A DNA stretch of 64,000 nt, from contig VXRN01000023.1 in assembly GCA_009838465.1 (NCBI GenBank), positions 186,001 to 250,000 on the forward strand, in the 5' to 3' direction. Positions 44,547 through 57,953 of this stretch are shown here, piece after piece. How positions within the stretch are numbered: position 1 is the first letter of the stretch; every line of letters begins with the position of its first letter. The notes beneath the pieces were generated by a model. That model had not been told where the DNA came from. It searched no databases and saw only the letters and a program-made list of their open reading frames with translations. The position numbers and the translations under genes were made by a program. This stretch comes from Dehalococcoidia bacterium (lineage in GTDB: Bacteria > Chloroflexota > Dehalococcoidia > Lucifugimonadales > UBA1123).

Positions 44547-46076
44547 TTATGACGAGAGCCCCATCGCTCCATAGACAGCCTTCATGTCAAGATGCTTTCT
44601 GAGGTAGGCCGCGAGTTTGTCGAACTCCGCCTCTTGGGAGAAGGGTTCAGATTCGTCGGGCTGTTTCAACCCCTTCATTCGCGCGACGTTTCCGACAATG
44701 CTGTCTGCGAATGCCTTGTTCTTGAACAAGTCATGCACATAGGTGCCAAATACGCGCCCGGTCCTGTCCGCGTACCCTAAAGCGGCGCTTCCGTCCGCCG
44801 TCTCCATCGCCCTCGACGCGCCATCGTCCGATTCGGTGACGCCAACGTGAATCTCGTACCCGGACACGCTCATTCCCACGGCGCCTGAGAGCAAGCCCCG
44901 TTCTCCAACTATCCTGCCTTCAGTCCGCGTCGTGAGCTTCTCGCCGATAAACCGGGTATCCAGATCCAGAACTCCAAGACCCTCCACCATCGCCTTGTCG
45001 GACTCGATTCCGTCAGGATCGTGGATGGTATTCCCAAGCATCTGCATCCCGCCACATACCCCGATGAGAGCCCTTCCGTTCCACAAGTGTCCTCTAATCC
45101 TGTCCTCGATGCCGGAGTCTCTCACGAAGTCCATATCCGCAATGGTTACTTTAGACCCCGGCAGGACTACAAGGTCCGGGTCTCCGAACTCCTCCGCCTC
45201 TCGGACGTACCTCAGACGAACGCCATCGTGCATTGCTAAAGGGTCGAATTCGTCGAAGTTGGCTATGTGAGGGAGAGCAACAACCGCCACTTCCACATGG
45301 CCGTCTTGACCCGCGAAGCCGGACCTTCGCGCCTCCCTAGGAGAGTCCTCTTCAGGAACATACACATCCGTGAAATAGGGAACTACCCCGGTTACGCCCA
45401 CACCGGTCAGTCCCTCTATCTGGCCCAGGCCCGGTTCCAGGAGCCGGACATCTCCCCGGAACTTGTTGATGATGAAACCCTTGACCAGGTTGCGTTCCTC
45501 ATCGCTGATAAGCGCGTGCGTGCCGTAGAGAGAGGCGAACACACCACCCTTGTCAATGTCGCCGATGAGGAACACCGGCGCGTCCGCGTACAGCGCGACC
45601 GCCATGTTCACGATGTCCCCGGCACGCAGGTTTATCTCGGCTGGACTCCCCGCTCCCTCGATGACGACGATGTCATACTGTCGGCGCAGCGTGTCCAGCG
45701 AGTTTGTCACGTAGGGCCACAGGACCTTGCGACGGTGGTGGCGGTCGGCGAATTGCATGGAGTGGATTGTGCCGCGCATCTTTCCCATCGCCACAAGCTG
45801 GGATCTGGAATCCGCTTCCGGCTTCAGCAGAATCGGATTCATCTCCACGCTCGGCTCGATTCCTGCGGCCTCAGCCTGAGCGACCTGGGCGCGTCCTATC
45901 TCCAGACCGTCGGGCGTAACCCCGGAGTTTCGGGACATATTCTGCGCCTTGAATGGAGCGACCATATACCCGTCCTGCGCGAATACACGGCAGAACCCGG
46001 TTACGAGGAGACTTTTTCCAACTGAAGACCCGGTGCCTTGCAGCATCACGACCTTACCCAGAGGTTTTCTATCCAT
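44547..46076 (-). CDS. cobQ: Cobyric acid synthase
   Basis: A 509-residue glutamine-dependent amidotransferase that amidates cobyrinic a,c-diamide side chains to give cobyric acid. The N-terminal P-loop-like QGTGSSVGKSLLVTGF, PFKAQNMSRNS, and IEGAGSPAEINLR blocks are clear; the C-terminal GATase domain includes IGVCGGMQMLG with the nucleophile Cys and the EIHVG(VTES) and YVHDLF (catalytic His) motifs. ATG at 46076 has GAGGAGAGAG before it, which overrides a longer open frame. It is the last gene of the riboswitch-controlled operon, so this organism can probably remodel or salvage corrinoids. Confidence 0.93.
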   Translation of the reverse strand: MDRKPLGKVVMLQGTGSSVGKSLLVTGFCRVFAQDGYMVAPFKAQNMSRNSGVTPDGLEIGRAQVAQAEAAGIEPSVEMNPILLKPEADSRSQLVAMGKMRGTIHSMQFADRHHRRKVLWPYVTNSLDTLRRQYDIVVIEGAGSPAEINLRAGDIVNMAVALYADAPVFLIGDIDKGGVFASLYGTHALISDEERNLVKGFIINKFRGDVRLLEPGLGQIEGLTGVGVTGVVPYFTDVYVPEEDSPREARRSGFAGQDGHVEVAVVALPHIANFDEFDPLAMHDGVRLRYVREAEEFGDPDLVVLPGSKVTIADMDFVRDSGIEDRIRGHLWNGRALIGVCGGMQMLGNTIHDPDGIESDKAMVEGLGVLDLDTRFIGEKLTTRTEGRIVGERGLLSGAVGMSVSGYEIHVGVTESDDGASRAMETADGSAALGYADRTGRVFGTYVHDLFKNKAFADSIVGNVARMKGLKQPDESEPFSQEAEFDKLAAYLRKHLDMKAVYGAMGLSS

Positions 46077-46084
46077 CTCTCTCC

Positions 46085-46897
46085 TCACCGCCACGAGTTC
46101 ACAATCACGGGCTTGCCGGTCTCCGGATGTTTCATTATCCTGACTTCTGCTCCATACACGGTTCTGATGTTCTCCTCGGTGAGCGCCACTTCCGGCGGGC
46201 CGATGGTTAGACTCTCTCCGCCACACATAAGGGCTACTTCGTCGCAGAATTGCGACGCCAGCGTGAGATCGTGTACTGCGGCGAGTATCGTCTTGCCTGA
46301 AGAAACCAGGTCTCGCATCAACTCCATGATCGCGGGTTGATAGGCCAGGTCAAGATTGGCCGTGGGTTCATCCAACAGTATAACCGGCGTCTGTTGCGCA
46401 AGAGCTATGGCGATTGCCACTCGTTGACGCTCTCCCCCAGAGAGTTCGTCAACAGGCCTCTCGATCAGGTCCTCTGTGTATGTGAGCCGCATCGCCTCGA
46501 CCGCTATTTGGACATCGGTATGGCCCTCCCAGGACAGCAGACCCAGATGCGGATTTCGACCGGTCAACACGACGTCGATTGCTGGCGCTCCCTGGGGCAA
46601 CTCCGGGTCTTGAGGAACAACCGATACAAGCTGTGCCCTCTCCCTCGGTGAAAGGTTCGAAATGTCGAGTCCCGACACAGTTATGCTGCCCCGGGTGGGC
46701 TTGATAACCCCGGACACCAGGCGGAGAAGAGTGGACTTTCCGACGCCATTCGGTCCGGCGAGCGCGACTAAACTCCCTCGCTTGACATTCAGGTGAATCC
46801 CGCTGAGCACGTTACGCTCCCCGTAGGATGCCCAGACATCCCTCACCGAGATTCCCGACTCTTCCGTCGGCAGACTGTCTATTTGCCCGTTTGTCAT
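46085..46897 (-). CDS. btuD: Cobalamin/iron-type ABC transporter ATP-binding protein
   Basis: A 270-residue ATPase of the FecE/BtuD group. Walker A is GPNGVGKSTLL, the signature LSGGERQRVAIAIAL, and Walker B VILLDEPTANLD. It lies between the permease gene and cobQ with gaps of 8 to 12 bases. The BtuD name rests on the cobalamin riboswitch at the head of the operon; the sequence alone would fit a siderophore or heme importer equally well. Confidence 0.88.
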   Translation of the reverse strand: MTNGQIDSLPTEESGISVRDVWASYGERNVLSGIHLNVKRGSLVALAGPNGVGKSTLLRLVSGVIKPTRGSITVSGLDISNLSPRERAQLVSVVPQDPELPQGAPAIDVVLTGRNPHLGLLSWEGHTDVQIAVEAMRLTYTEDLIERPVDELSGGERQRVAIAIALAQQTPVILLDEPTANLDLAYQPAIMELMRDLVSSGKTILAAVHDLTLASQFCDEVALMCGGESLTIGPPEVALTEENIRTVYGAEVRIMKHPETGKPVIVNSWR

Positions 46898-46909
46898 AGC
46901 TCGACCAAG

Positions 46910-48016
46910 TCAGATTCCTCGCACGCGCCTTCGCCTGAGTATGTACAGGAAGAATGGCGCTCCGCAGAAGGCCGTAACGATTCCTACCGGAAGCTCCGCA
47001 GGACTGACCGCTGTTCTGGCGATGAGGTCCGCGAGCACCAGGAAAGTCGCTCCCACAAGGCCGGACATTGGCAGTATGAAGCGATAATCAACCCCCCATA
47101 CCAGACGCACTACATGAGGCGCCACCAGTCCGACAAAACCTATGAGACCGCTGAATGATACCGCCGTGGCTGTGGCCAGCGTAGCCATGCCGATGAGGAT
47201 CAGCTTCACCTTCTCCACGCTGACCCCGAGCGCGACGGCGTGTTCTTCGCCGAATTGAAGCACGTTCAGTATCCGTGCGAACCCCAGGATAATTCCCAGG
47301 CTGGGAATCAAATACAGCAGGGCTATCCCGCTCTCGTTCCACTCCGCCGATATAAAACTGCCGAGCAGCCAGCTCAGAACCGGTCTGAGATCGGGATCGC
47401 TCCTTATCATCAGCAGGCTGCTCACAGCTCCCGCCAGCGACGATATCGCTACACCTGCCAGGATAAGTGTCGTCAACGGCGTCCCTTGCGAACTCCTCGC
47501 GATAGAGTACGCTGCGGCCACGGCGCCGATTCCACCCGCAAAAGCGGCAATTGGCAGTACGCTGATTCCAAACACTACTAGCGGAACGCCTGTAAGCAGC
47601 ACAATCGTGGCCGCTAGGCCGGCCCCGGACGCTACGCCGATCAGATATGGGTCCGCCAGAGGATTCTTGAACAGCCCCTGGTAGGCGGCTCCCGACATTG
47701 CCAGCGCTCCACCGACTATCGCGGCCAGGACGACTCGGGGAATGCGAAGCTGCCAGAGTATCGTGTCCCATGTAGAAGGAAGTTCGGACGCTGGGGCGAT
47801 GCCTGGAAGGCGCGAGATGAGTATCTTCACTACGGCCATGAACGGTATGTCAACCGTACCTTGGGTAGAGGCGAAGATTGCCGCCAGGACTACCACGCAG
47901 GCGCCTGCGATCAGCCTCCACCACGGGTATTTGATCCCGATCAGCCGAACGGCTATCTTGTCCAGGCTGATCGTCTCGACGCCGCGCGCTCGTGTCCGTT
48001 CGCTGCTCCGCTCCAT
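46910..48016 (-). CDS. btuC: FecCD-family permease (BtuC-like)
   Basis: A 368-residue integral membrane protein with about nine or ten hydrophobic spans. Conserved features of the FecCD family include the GGALAMSGAAYQGLFKNPLA segment near residue 85-105 and the GxVAPHVVR-like block (GLVAPHVVRLV) near the C terminus. It is the only permease gene, so the transporter would use a homodimer. Cargo is inferred from the upstream riboswitch. Confidence 0.88.
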   Translation of the reverse strand: MERSSERTRARGVETISLDKIAVRLIGIKYPWWRLIAGACVVVLAAIFASTQGTVDIPFMAVVKILISRLPGIAPASELPSTWDTILWQLRIPRVVLAAIVGGALAMSGAAYQGLFKNPLADPYLIGVASGAGLAATIVLLTGVPLVVFGISVLPIAAFAGGIGAVAAAYSIARSSQGTPLTTLILAGVAISSLAGAVSSLLMIRSDPDLRPVLSWLLGSFISAEWNESGIALLYLIPSLGIILGFARILNVLQFGEEHAVALGVSVEKVKLILIGMATLATATAVSFSGLIGFVGLVAPHVVRLVWGVDYRFILPMSGLVGATFLVLADLIARTAVSPAELPVGIVTAFCGAPFFLYILRRRRVRGI

Positions 48017-48025
48017 TATGCCGGG

Positions 48026-49120
48026 CTACCTGAATAGACCCGGATACACCCATTGGGCAAGTTCATCCACACCGTCAATGAATCGCGGGCCGGGAATGCT
48101 CAGAGCGTCGCTGCCGGGCGTATAGAACGCCTGGTTTCTCACAGCCCACACGTCCGCGAGCGCGGGCTCCGCAAGAAGCGTGTCAGGGTCCGAGGTTATG
48201 ATGATGTGCGGGTCCTTTTCCACTATCACTTCCGGGCTTATCTGCGCATACCCTTCAATGTCGGCGGCGATATTCTCCAGCCTGAGCAAGTCGAACACCT
48301 CCTGTATCAAGGTTCCGCTTCCCGGCGTCCAGTAAGAGCCCACATCCTGGAACACTGTCGGGCCTGCCCCGATAGGTTCCATCACTTCCCTGATATGGTC
48401 GAGCTTAGCCTCGAACTCCAGCGCAACCATCTCCGCGTCGTTCGGGTTGCCCACGATTCGGCCCCAGAGTCGGATATTGTCCGCTACTTTGGCGAAGTCG
48501 TCGGAAAGAGTAGGGATGTACAAGACCTTCAGGCCCGCGCGCTCCAGGTCCTCGTTGAACCGGTCGAAGAACATATAGACCAGGTCAGGTTCGAGTTCCA
48601 CGGTGGCCTCGATGTTCATGTCGAATGCGTTACCAACCCGGGCGATGTCCGCCGCCTCGGGCGGATACGAAACGAAATCATGTGTGGCGATTACGCGGTG
48701 TCCCTCGCCCATAGCGAACAGCATTTCCACGACAGCCGAGTCGAAGGCCACTATCCTCTCAGGCGGCTCTTCGAACACGATCCCACGCCCATCCTCTGAC
48801 TGTACGGTTACAGGAAACACCGCCGGTATGGGCGTCGGTTCCATGGGCAGTGGACGCGCGGCAGGCATAGCCGGAGCGGGTGGCGGTGGCGCGGATGGCT
48901 GAATTGGTTGGGCAGGAGCCTGCGCAGGGGCCGCTGGAACTGGCTGCTGTGGCGCGGATGGCTGAACAGGTTGGTGGGCAGGAGCCTGCGCTGGGGCCGC
49001 CGGCGCGGGCTCCTGTGGAGGCTGAGGTGCCTCCGGCGCTTCACTGGAACAACCTGTCGCCAGAACCGTCAGCGCGACGGACATCAGAGCGATGAGTAGA
49101 ATGAACTTGGAACTGGTCAA
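48026..49120 (-). CDS. btuF: Corrinoid-type ABC transporter binding lipoprotein
   Basis: A 364-residue extracytoplasmic binding protein. The TTG at 49120 is chosen, with GGGGAG upstream, giving a signal peptide (TSSKFILLIALMSVALTVL) ending in the lipobox ATGC. It is followed by an 80-residue linker rich in Ala, Pro and Gln, with repeats such as APAQAPA and QPSAP, then a periplasmic-binding-protein domain of the BtuF/FhuD group (from PPERIVAFDSAVVEML to the C terminus). The linker probably spans the cell-wall zone. Cobalamin as ligand is inferred from the riboswitch and cobQ. Confidence 0.88.
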   Translation of the reverse strand: MTSSKFILLIALMSVALTVLATGCSSEAPEAPQPPQEPAPAAPAQAPAHQPVQPSAPQQPVPAAPAQAPAQPIQPSAPPPPAPAMPAARPLPMEPTPIPAVFPVTVQSEDGRGIVFEEPPERIVAFDSAVVEMLFAMGEGHRVIATHDFVSYPPEAADIARVGNAFDMNIEATVELEPDLVYMFFDRFNEDLERAGLKVLYIPTLSDDFAKVADNIRLWGRIVGNPNDAEMVALEFEAKLDHIREVMEPIGAGPTVFQDVGSYWTPGSGTLIQEVFDLLRLENIAADIEGYAQISPEVIVEKDPHIIITSDPDTLLAEPALADVWAVRNQAFYTPGSDALSIPGPRFIDGVDELAQWVYPGLFR

Positions 49121-49193
49121 TCGAATCTCCCCGACCTTCGGGCGGCGGTCAATCTGTGTGGACCGCGACTGGCAACCCGATACAAAATAAGAG

Positions 49194-49400
49194 GCCCCAC
49201 CTCCGGGGGAAGTGGGGCTTGTCATGGCTTGCGCGCCATGCCTGTACCTTTCCTCGAAGGCCATGACATTGACGAGAGCAGTTGACCGGGCTCACTCCGC
49301 TATGAGCGGAGCCTACCGTTGCGGGACAGCGCTGGACTTCGACCAGCTTCCTCTTTAAGCCCTTTGACGGGCGCTCCCACCGTCATGTGTTCTGTTTTCA
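49194..49400 (-). promoter_or_regulatory. Cobalamin riboswitch with terminator
   Basis: On the minus strand the leader carries the cobalamin-aptamer core GGAAGCTGG ... GTCC followed by GCGCTGTCCCGCAACGG, then GAGCCCGGT and CTGC further down. A closing stem P1 can form between CATGAC (49382-49387) and GTCATGG (49261-49267). Downstream, GCCCCAC and GTGGGGC (49194-49218) form a terminator followed by CTCTTATTTT. A second CCATGAC at 49221-49227 can pair with the 3' P1 strand, giving a possible switch. Cobalamin binding would therefore favour termination before btuF. Confidence 0.9.
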
Positions 49401-49419
49401 ATTGTGCGCGATACACATA

Positions 49420-49448
49420 ATAATGGACATGTGTATTGCTCCTGTCAA
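49420..49448 (-). promoter_or_regulatory. Promoter of the cobalamin operon
   Basis: On the minus strand a perfect TTGACA (49443-49448) lies 17 bases before CATTAT (49420-49425). The predicted start of transcription near 49413 is just ahead of the riboswitch aptamer. Confidence 0.6.
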
Positions 49449-49517
49449 GTCTGACCAGAGTACCGGAAACTTCCATGTCATGTGTTCTAAATACCTGTTT
49501 ATGCAGCCCTAAAATCA

Positions 49518-49546
49518 TTGAGAAATCACCGTGAAAATGATAGAAT
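49518..49546 (+). promoter_or_regulatory. Promoter of gyrB
   Basis: TTGAGA (49518-49523) and TAGAAT (49541-49546) are separated by 17 bases. Transcription would begin near 49553, 19 bases before the gyrB ATG. It is divergent from the cobalamin-operon promoter. Confidence 0.65.
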
Positions 49547-49562
49547 TCTTATATGAAAATAG

Positions 49563-51527
<1,965 letters not shown>

Positions 51528-51540
51528 AACGACTGCGAAA

Positions 51541-51685
51541 ATCCCCTCTCCCTTGATGGGCTCACAAGGGTAGGCAAATGTGCAGTCAGATACGAATATC
51601 AGCCGACAGATCCCCTCTCCCTCTGGGAGAGGGCTAGGGTGAGGGTGAAATACCTACCCCTCTCAGCCCTTGATGGGTGAGGGTG
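51541..51685. repeat. MITE-like repeat element, copy 4
   Basis: Occupies almost the whole gap between gyrB and the convergent cysteine synthase gene. It has AAGGGTAGGCAAA, ACAGATCC, the CCCTCTCCC/GGGAGAGGG hairpin, and AAATACCTACCCCT in the same order as copies 1 to 3. A terminal unit CCCTTGATGGG appears at both ends. Confidence 0.7.
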
Positions 51686-51688
51686 ACC

Positions 51689-52732
51689 TCAGCCCCACAT
51701 TCCGGTGCTGAAGTACCGCTCTCCTATGTCATTGAATATGGTAACGACCTTCCCTGCTCCCGCGCTCTCGGCGACTTTGAGCGCTCCCAGCATATACGCG
51801 CCTGAACTCTGGCCGGCGAAGAGACCCTTCGACGATAGCGCCACGGAAACGCTTTTTGCCTCGTCAACGTCTATGGGAAGCATTTCATCCACTACGCTCT
51901 GGTCCAGTGTATCGGGAATGATATGACCCTCGCCTAGTGGCTTTAGCCCTTCCACGCCGGGCCACTCAGGTGGATTGATGCCGATGACTTGTATGTCCTC
52001 GTCGTGTTCCTTGAGACGGCGACCCACCCCGCTGATCGTTCCTCCGGTTCCGACCCCTGCCACAAAGTGAGTAATATCCGGGGCCTGTCTGAGGATTTCC
52101 TCGCCCGTAGTGTCGTAGTGCGCTTGGGGATTGTTCAAGTTGGAATACTGGTCGCACCAGAAGTATTTGTCCGGCTCAGACTCGAAACGACGCTTCACCT
52201 CATACAGGGTCTCGTCGTATCCCAGCATAGGGTCCGTGAAGATAATCTCTGCGCCGTGCGCTATCAATCGCTTCTTTCGCTCTTCACTCGCGTTCTCAGG
52301 CATTACGAGAGCGACCTTGTATCCCAGAACCGCCCCTATCATCGCGTATGCGATCCCCGCGTTCCCGGACGTGGCGTCGAGGATGGTCTTGTCGGGAGTC
52401 AATGCACCGGAGAGAATCGCCTCCACCAGCATCCTCAACACTGGCCGGTCCTTGATGGAGCCGCCTGGGTTCAGATGTTCGTACTTCGCCAAGACCTGTG
52501 CGTCGCCGGTCGGCCAGTCGAGATCAATCTCGACCATAGGGGTATTACCAATCGCCTTGAGAGGCGGATAGCCCTCTATGAATTCAAGAAACTCCTTAGA
52601 AGGAGCCAAGTCTGCACCCTTTACCCTTTCGCTTTTGGATTGTATCGGGTTTCTGCTTCCGGCATTGAGTATAGCCACTTTGGTCAAATCTAGTCTAGTG
52701 AACCCTAACTTGGGACTTTCACGGGGCCCCAC
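51689..52732 (-). CDS. Cysteine synthase/cystathionine beta-synthase-family enzyme
   Basis: A PLP enzyme of up to 347 residues. The PLP lysine is in NPGGSIKDRP, the substrate loop is ATSGNAGIAYA, and the phosphate-binding loop is GTGGTISGVG. It makes cysteine from O-acetylserine (or phosphoserine) and sulfide, or condenses serine with homocysteine. Start: GTG at 52732 is the first; TTG at 52687 is another candidate, and the first 40 residues are not typical of the family. No serine acetyltransferase adjoins it. The operon partner is not clear. Confidence 0.85.
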   Translation of the reverse strand: MGPRESPKLGFTRLDLTKVAILNAGSRNPIQSKSERVKGADLAPSKEFLEFIEGYPPLKAIGNTPMVEIDLDWPTGDAQVLAKYEHLNPGGSIKDRPVLRMLVEAILSGALTPDKTILDATSGNAGIAYAMIGAVLGYKVALVMPENASEERKKRLIAHGAEIIFTDPMLGYDETLYEVKRRFESEPDKYFWCDQYSNLNNPQAHYDTTGEEILRQAPDITHFVAGVGTGGTISGVGRRLKEHDEDIQVIGINPPEWPGVEGLKPLGEGHIIPDTLDQSVVDEMLPIDVDEAKSVSVALSSKGLFAGQSSGAYMLGALKVAESAGAGKVVTIFNDIGERYFSTGMWG

Positions 52733-52745
52733 GCTGTGCTACAAT
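52717..52745 (+). promoter_or_regulatory. Weak promoter candidate for ligA
   Basis: TGCTACAAT (extended -10, TACAAT at 52740-52745) has TTTCAC 17 bases upstream (52717-52722), a poor -35. It would give a leader of about 140 bases before the ligA ATG. Confidence 0.3.
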
Positions 52746-52843
52746 ATCTCCATGTACGAACAAAAGTGCTTGCAGGTGGATCCTTCATCCGAAGGGTGAC
52801 CAGATTTACCTAGAGGACGGTCGAACCGATAACTATACTCTGA

Positions 52844-55303
<2,460 letters not shown>

Positions 55304-55308
55304 GGCCT

Positions 55309-56259
55309 CTAGGCGAAATTGGGGACGACATCTTCCAGTAACTGGTGAAGTTGTGTCTCCTGGTCGAAGGCCGCGAAGCGAACGATCATGGTTTCAGCAC
55401 CGGCTTCCCTGTACCTGCTGATACGCTCGACGGTCAACTCCGATGGACCGTACGGCCCCCAGCGGTCGCCCCAGAAGTTCATTCCGTAGTAGAGCTTGAG
55501 AAACCTGTCCGCCTCAATCGCTGACTCCTTGGCATCGGGTCCGAGATTCACGGTCATATAGAATGTCTTCTCGATTTCCGCGGGGTCCCGGGACAGAAGC
55601 AGGGTGTAGTGTTCGACTCGATCCACGACTTTCGCGTACTCATCTGGATAGTCGGATATGGATATGATCCCACTTCCCAGGCGAGCGGCGCGGGCGAACT
55701 GTGCGTCTCGACCGGCCCGCCAATGCGAAGCTATCAGGAAGGGAACGCCGCCGTCCTGGGGGGACTTGGGGGCTATGCTCGCGCTTTCCAGCGAGAAGTG
55801 TTCGCCATCGAAGTCGAGAGTCTCACCTGAGGTCAGCCTCGTAACGATTTCCACGACTTCCTCGAACCTGGATGCGCGAGTGCGTAAATTAACGCCCGCG
55901 TGACTCCACTCTGTTCGTTGTGCTTCGTTGAACGCACCGCCGACACCGGCGCCCAGTATCAGCCTGCCGTCGGATATGAAGTCCACAGTGGCAGCCTGGT
56001 GTGCCAAATGAACCGGATATCGAAGCGCCGGAAGCAGCACGGCAGTCCCCAGTCGGACGCGCTCCGTCTCCATCGCGACTGCCGTCAGGGTCGAGAGCGG
56101 CTCAAGTCTTGGCTTGGCGGTGAGGCTGTCTCCAACCCAAACCGAGTCCAGGCCCGCCTGTTCAGCGGTCTGAGCAAGCGAGACTATCTCCTTGAACTGT
56201 CCCGGTCTGCCGCCTTCCATGACGAGACGTCTGGTAGGGAGTAGGATGCCGAATCTCAC
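55309..56259 (-). CDS. LLM-class F420-dependent oxidoreductase
   Basis: A 316-residue luciferase-like TIM-barrel protein. It starts RFGILLPTRRLVMEGG and has the AEQAGLDSVWVGDSL and LILGAGVGGAFNEAQRTEW segments typical of F420-dependent oxidoreductases. The GTG at 56259 overlaps the stop of cofC as GTGA and is preferred to a longer frame. Being the third gene of a cofD-cofC unit, it very likely uses F420 as hydride carrier. Substrate unknown. Confidence 0.88.
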   Translation of the reverse strand: MRFGILLPTRRLVMEGGRPGQFKEIVSLAQTAEQAGLDSVWVGDSLTAKPRLEPLSTLTAVAMETERVRLGTAVLLPALRYPVHLAHQAATVDFISDGRLILGAGVGGAFNEAQRTEWSHAGVNLRTRASRFEEVVEIVTRLTSGETLDFDGEHFSLESASIAPKSPQDGGVPFLIASHWRAGRDAQFARAARLGSGIISISDYPDEYAKVVDRVEHYTLLLSRDPAEIEKTFYMTVNLGPDAKESAIEADRFLKLYYGMNFWGDRWGPYGPSELTVERISRYREAGAETMIVRFAAFDQETQLHQLLEDVVPNFA

Positions 56260-56900
56260 AGGTTCACGTTCTTGATCACGTCGGTAAAGTCCTTGAGGCA
56301 TGGCGGTTGCTTCTCCATGCAATACCTTAGATCCGAAATTGTATCTACATCGTGTTGGAACCCTTCCGAGTGATGCCTGCGCCAGTCCAAATGCAGTTCA
56401 TCGGCAAGTTCTATATGACGTCTGAAACTGTCCGGACCCAATCGGAGCCTGAAGCCCGTGTGAGGGGGCAATATCAGGCAGTTGGTTCCGCCGTCATGAG
56501 CGCGACATAGAGTAAGGAAGCGCCCGTCCGCCGAGGCTTCGATTGCACCGTTGACATCGGAACTTGCCAATAGCGGGAGATCGGCGGGCACATATGCAGC
56601 GCTCCGTCTCTCTCTCCACACGATGCCGAACACATACTCAATAGCCTTGTTCAGGTCCAGGAACTTGTCCTGAACCCACTCCGCGCCTTCTCGCAGCGTG
56701 GCCGATTTCACCACATCGTCCCCACCGACGACTACGATACGAGAAACCCTGGACTGTGCCAAAGTACCAAGTACCCAAGAAAACATACTTTGAGAGAGGC
56801 TAGCTCTTTGCGTCGGCGACAGGTAGCCAGTGAGGCGTGTCTTGGACTCGGCCAATGGTTTCATCGGCACCACGGCCACGATGCGGGACTTATCTGACAT
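56256..56900 (-). CDS. cofC: 2-phospho-L-lactate (or PEP) guanylyltransferase CofC
   Basis: A 214-residue nucleotidyltransferase that activates the lactate- or PEP-type moiety for F420 assembly. The N-terminal VVPMKPLAESKTRL is the guanylyltransferase motif, and VPADLPLLASSDV (metal-binding Asp) follows. It overlaps cofD by 11 bases and the LLM gene by 4. Which acid is used (phospholactate or PEP) cannot be told from sequence. Confidence 0.9.
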   Translation of the reverse strand: MSDKSRIVAVVPMKPLAESKTRLTGYLSPTQRASLSQSMFSWVLGTLAQSRVSRIVVVGGDDVVKSATLREGAEWVQDKFLDLNKAIEYVFGIVWRERRSAAYVPADLPLLASSDVNGAIEASADGRFLTLCRAHDGGTNCLILPPHTGFRLRLGPDSFRRHIELADELHLDWRRHHSEGFQHDVDTISDLRYCMEKQPPCLKDFTDVIKNVNL

Positions 56901-57831
56901 CAGCTTCTGTCACGGCTTGCAGCAAGTTACGGGCAAGCTCGACCTTGTCGCGGTTGTTGTTCATGATGGTATTCATAACGACAGCTTCCATGCCCAAGTT
57001 TCTAACGTCGTCCGCAAGGTCTCTATCCAGTTCATCAATCACGAATACGTCGCACAGTCCTACATACTGGCGCGCCACTCCTATGCAGGACACGTCTTCG
57101 CCGAGTTCCGCCAGGATTTTTCCCGCGGGCCCCTTTAGCGCCTGGCCGCCGACTATCGGACTCACCGCCAGCCGTGGGCCTTTGAAGTCTTCTATCCGCT
57201 TCCGAACGCTCGGAATGGATAGTATCGGAGCGACGCTGAGATATGGATTCGAGGGGCAGAAGATCAGCGCATCGCTCGATTCCAGACTCTCACTGAAGCC
57301 GGGTGACACTTCAGACGAATCAGAGCCATCGAATCTTAGTCCGGTGACAGTTGGCTCGCAGCGGTGCCTTACGAAATATGTCTGAAATGGCAAGGTCCCA
57401 ATATCGGTTTCGACTGTGGTCCTGATTCGGTCGTCCGACATCGGTACTATCTGGTGCCCGAGACCCAAATGGCGGCAAAAATGCTCGGTAATCTCGGACA
57501 GTGAATTGCCCTGTCTGAGCATCTGAGTTCTCACGATGTGAGTAGCCAGGTCCTGGTCTCCCAGCCCGAACCATGTTTCCTGGCCCAGCCTGTCCAGAGC
57601 GGACAAGGTGGCGAAGGTCTCATTCTTGATTCCCCAACCCGTGTGTGGGTTCGAGAGTTCCGCCAAGGTGTACATCACCGTATCAAGGTCGGGGCACACA
57701 TAAAGGCCATGAAACTCCTCGTCATCCCCGGTGTTGACGACGATTCGCAGTTCGTCCGGCTCCAGTATCTGTGCCAAGCCGAAGCATAGCTTGGCGCCGC
57801 CGACGCCACCGGTCAGGGCAAGCGCTCTCAT
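56890..57831 (-). CDS. cofD: 2-phospho-L-lactate transferase CofD
   Basis: A 313-residue transferase joining the activated moiety to FO, giving F420-0 (or its dehydro form). It begins ALTGGVGGAKLCFGL, has VVNTGDDEEFHGLYVCPDLD and CPSNPYLSVAPIL, the family's conserved blocks. GGAGGG lies 7 bases before the ATG. It heads the cofD-cofC-LLM operon; cofE is elsewhere in the window. FO synthase (CofG/H) is not in the window. Confidence 0.93.
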   Translation of the reverse strand: MRALALTGGVGGAKLCFGLAQILEPDELRIVVNTGDDEEFHGLYVCPDLDTVMYTLAELSNPHTGWGIKNETFATLSALDRLGQETWFGLGDQDLATHIVRTQMLRQGNSLSEITEHFCRHLGLGHQIVPMSDDRIRTTVETDIGTLPFQTYFVRHRCEPTVTGLRFDGSDSSEVSPGFSESLESSDALIFCPSNPYLSVAPILSIPSVRKRIEDFKGPRLAVSPIVGGQALKGPAGKILAELGEDVSCIGVARQYVGLCDVFVIDELDRDLADDVRNLGMEAVVMNTIMNNNRDKVELARNLLQAVTEADVR

Positions 57832-57953
57832 CCAGGTTCCCTCCGCATATTCGTCTCAAATTACTGTAACACGTTGAAGCGTCGGCAACCAACAACGCTC
57901 CGGGGAAATGAATCAAAACGCAATGTCTATGTGCTAACATCACGTATAGTACA

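Noticed and set aside
49121-49264. Longer N terminus of the corrinoid-binding protein
   Set aside because: This stretch is the riboswitch expression platform; the signal peptide starts at the TTG at 49120.
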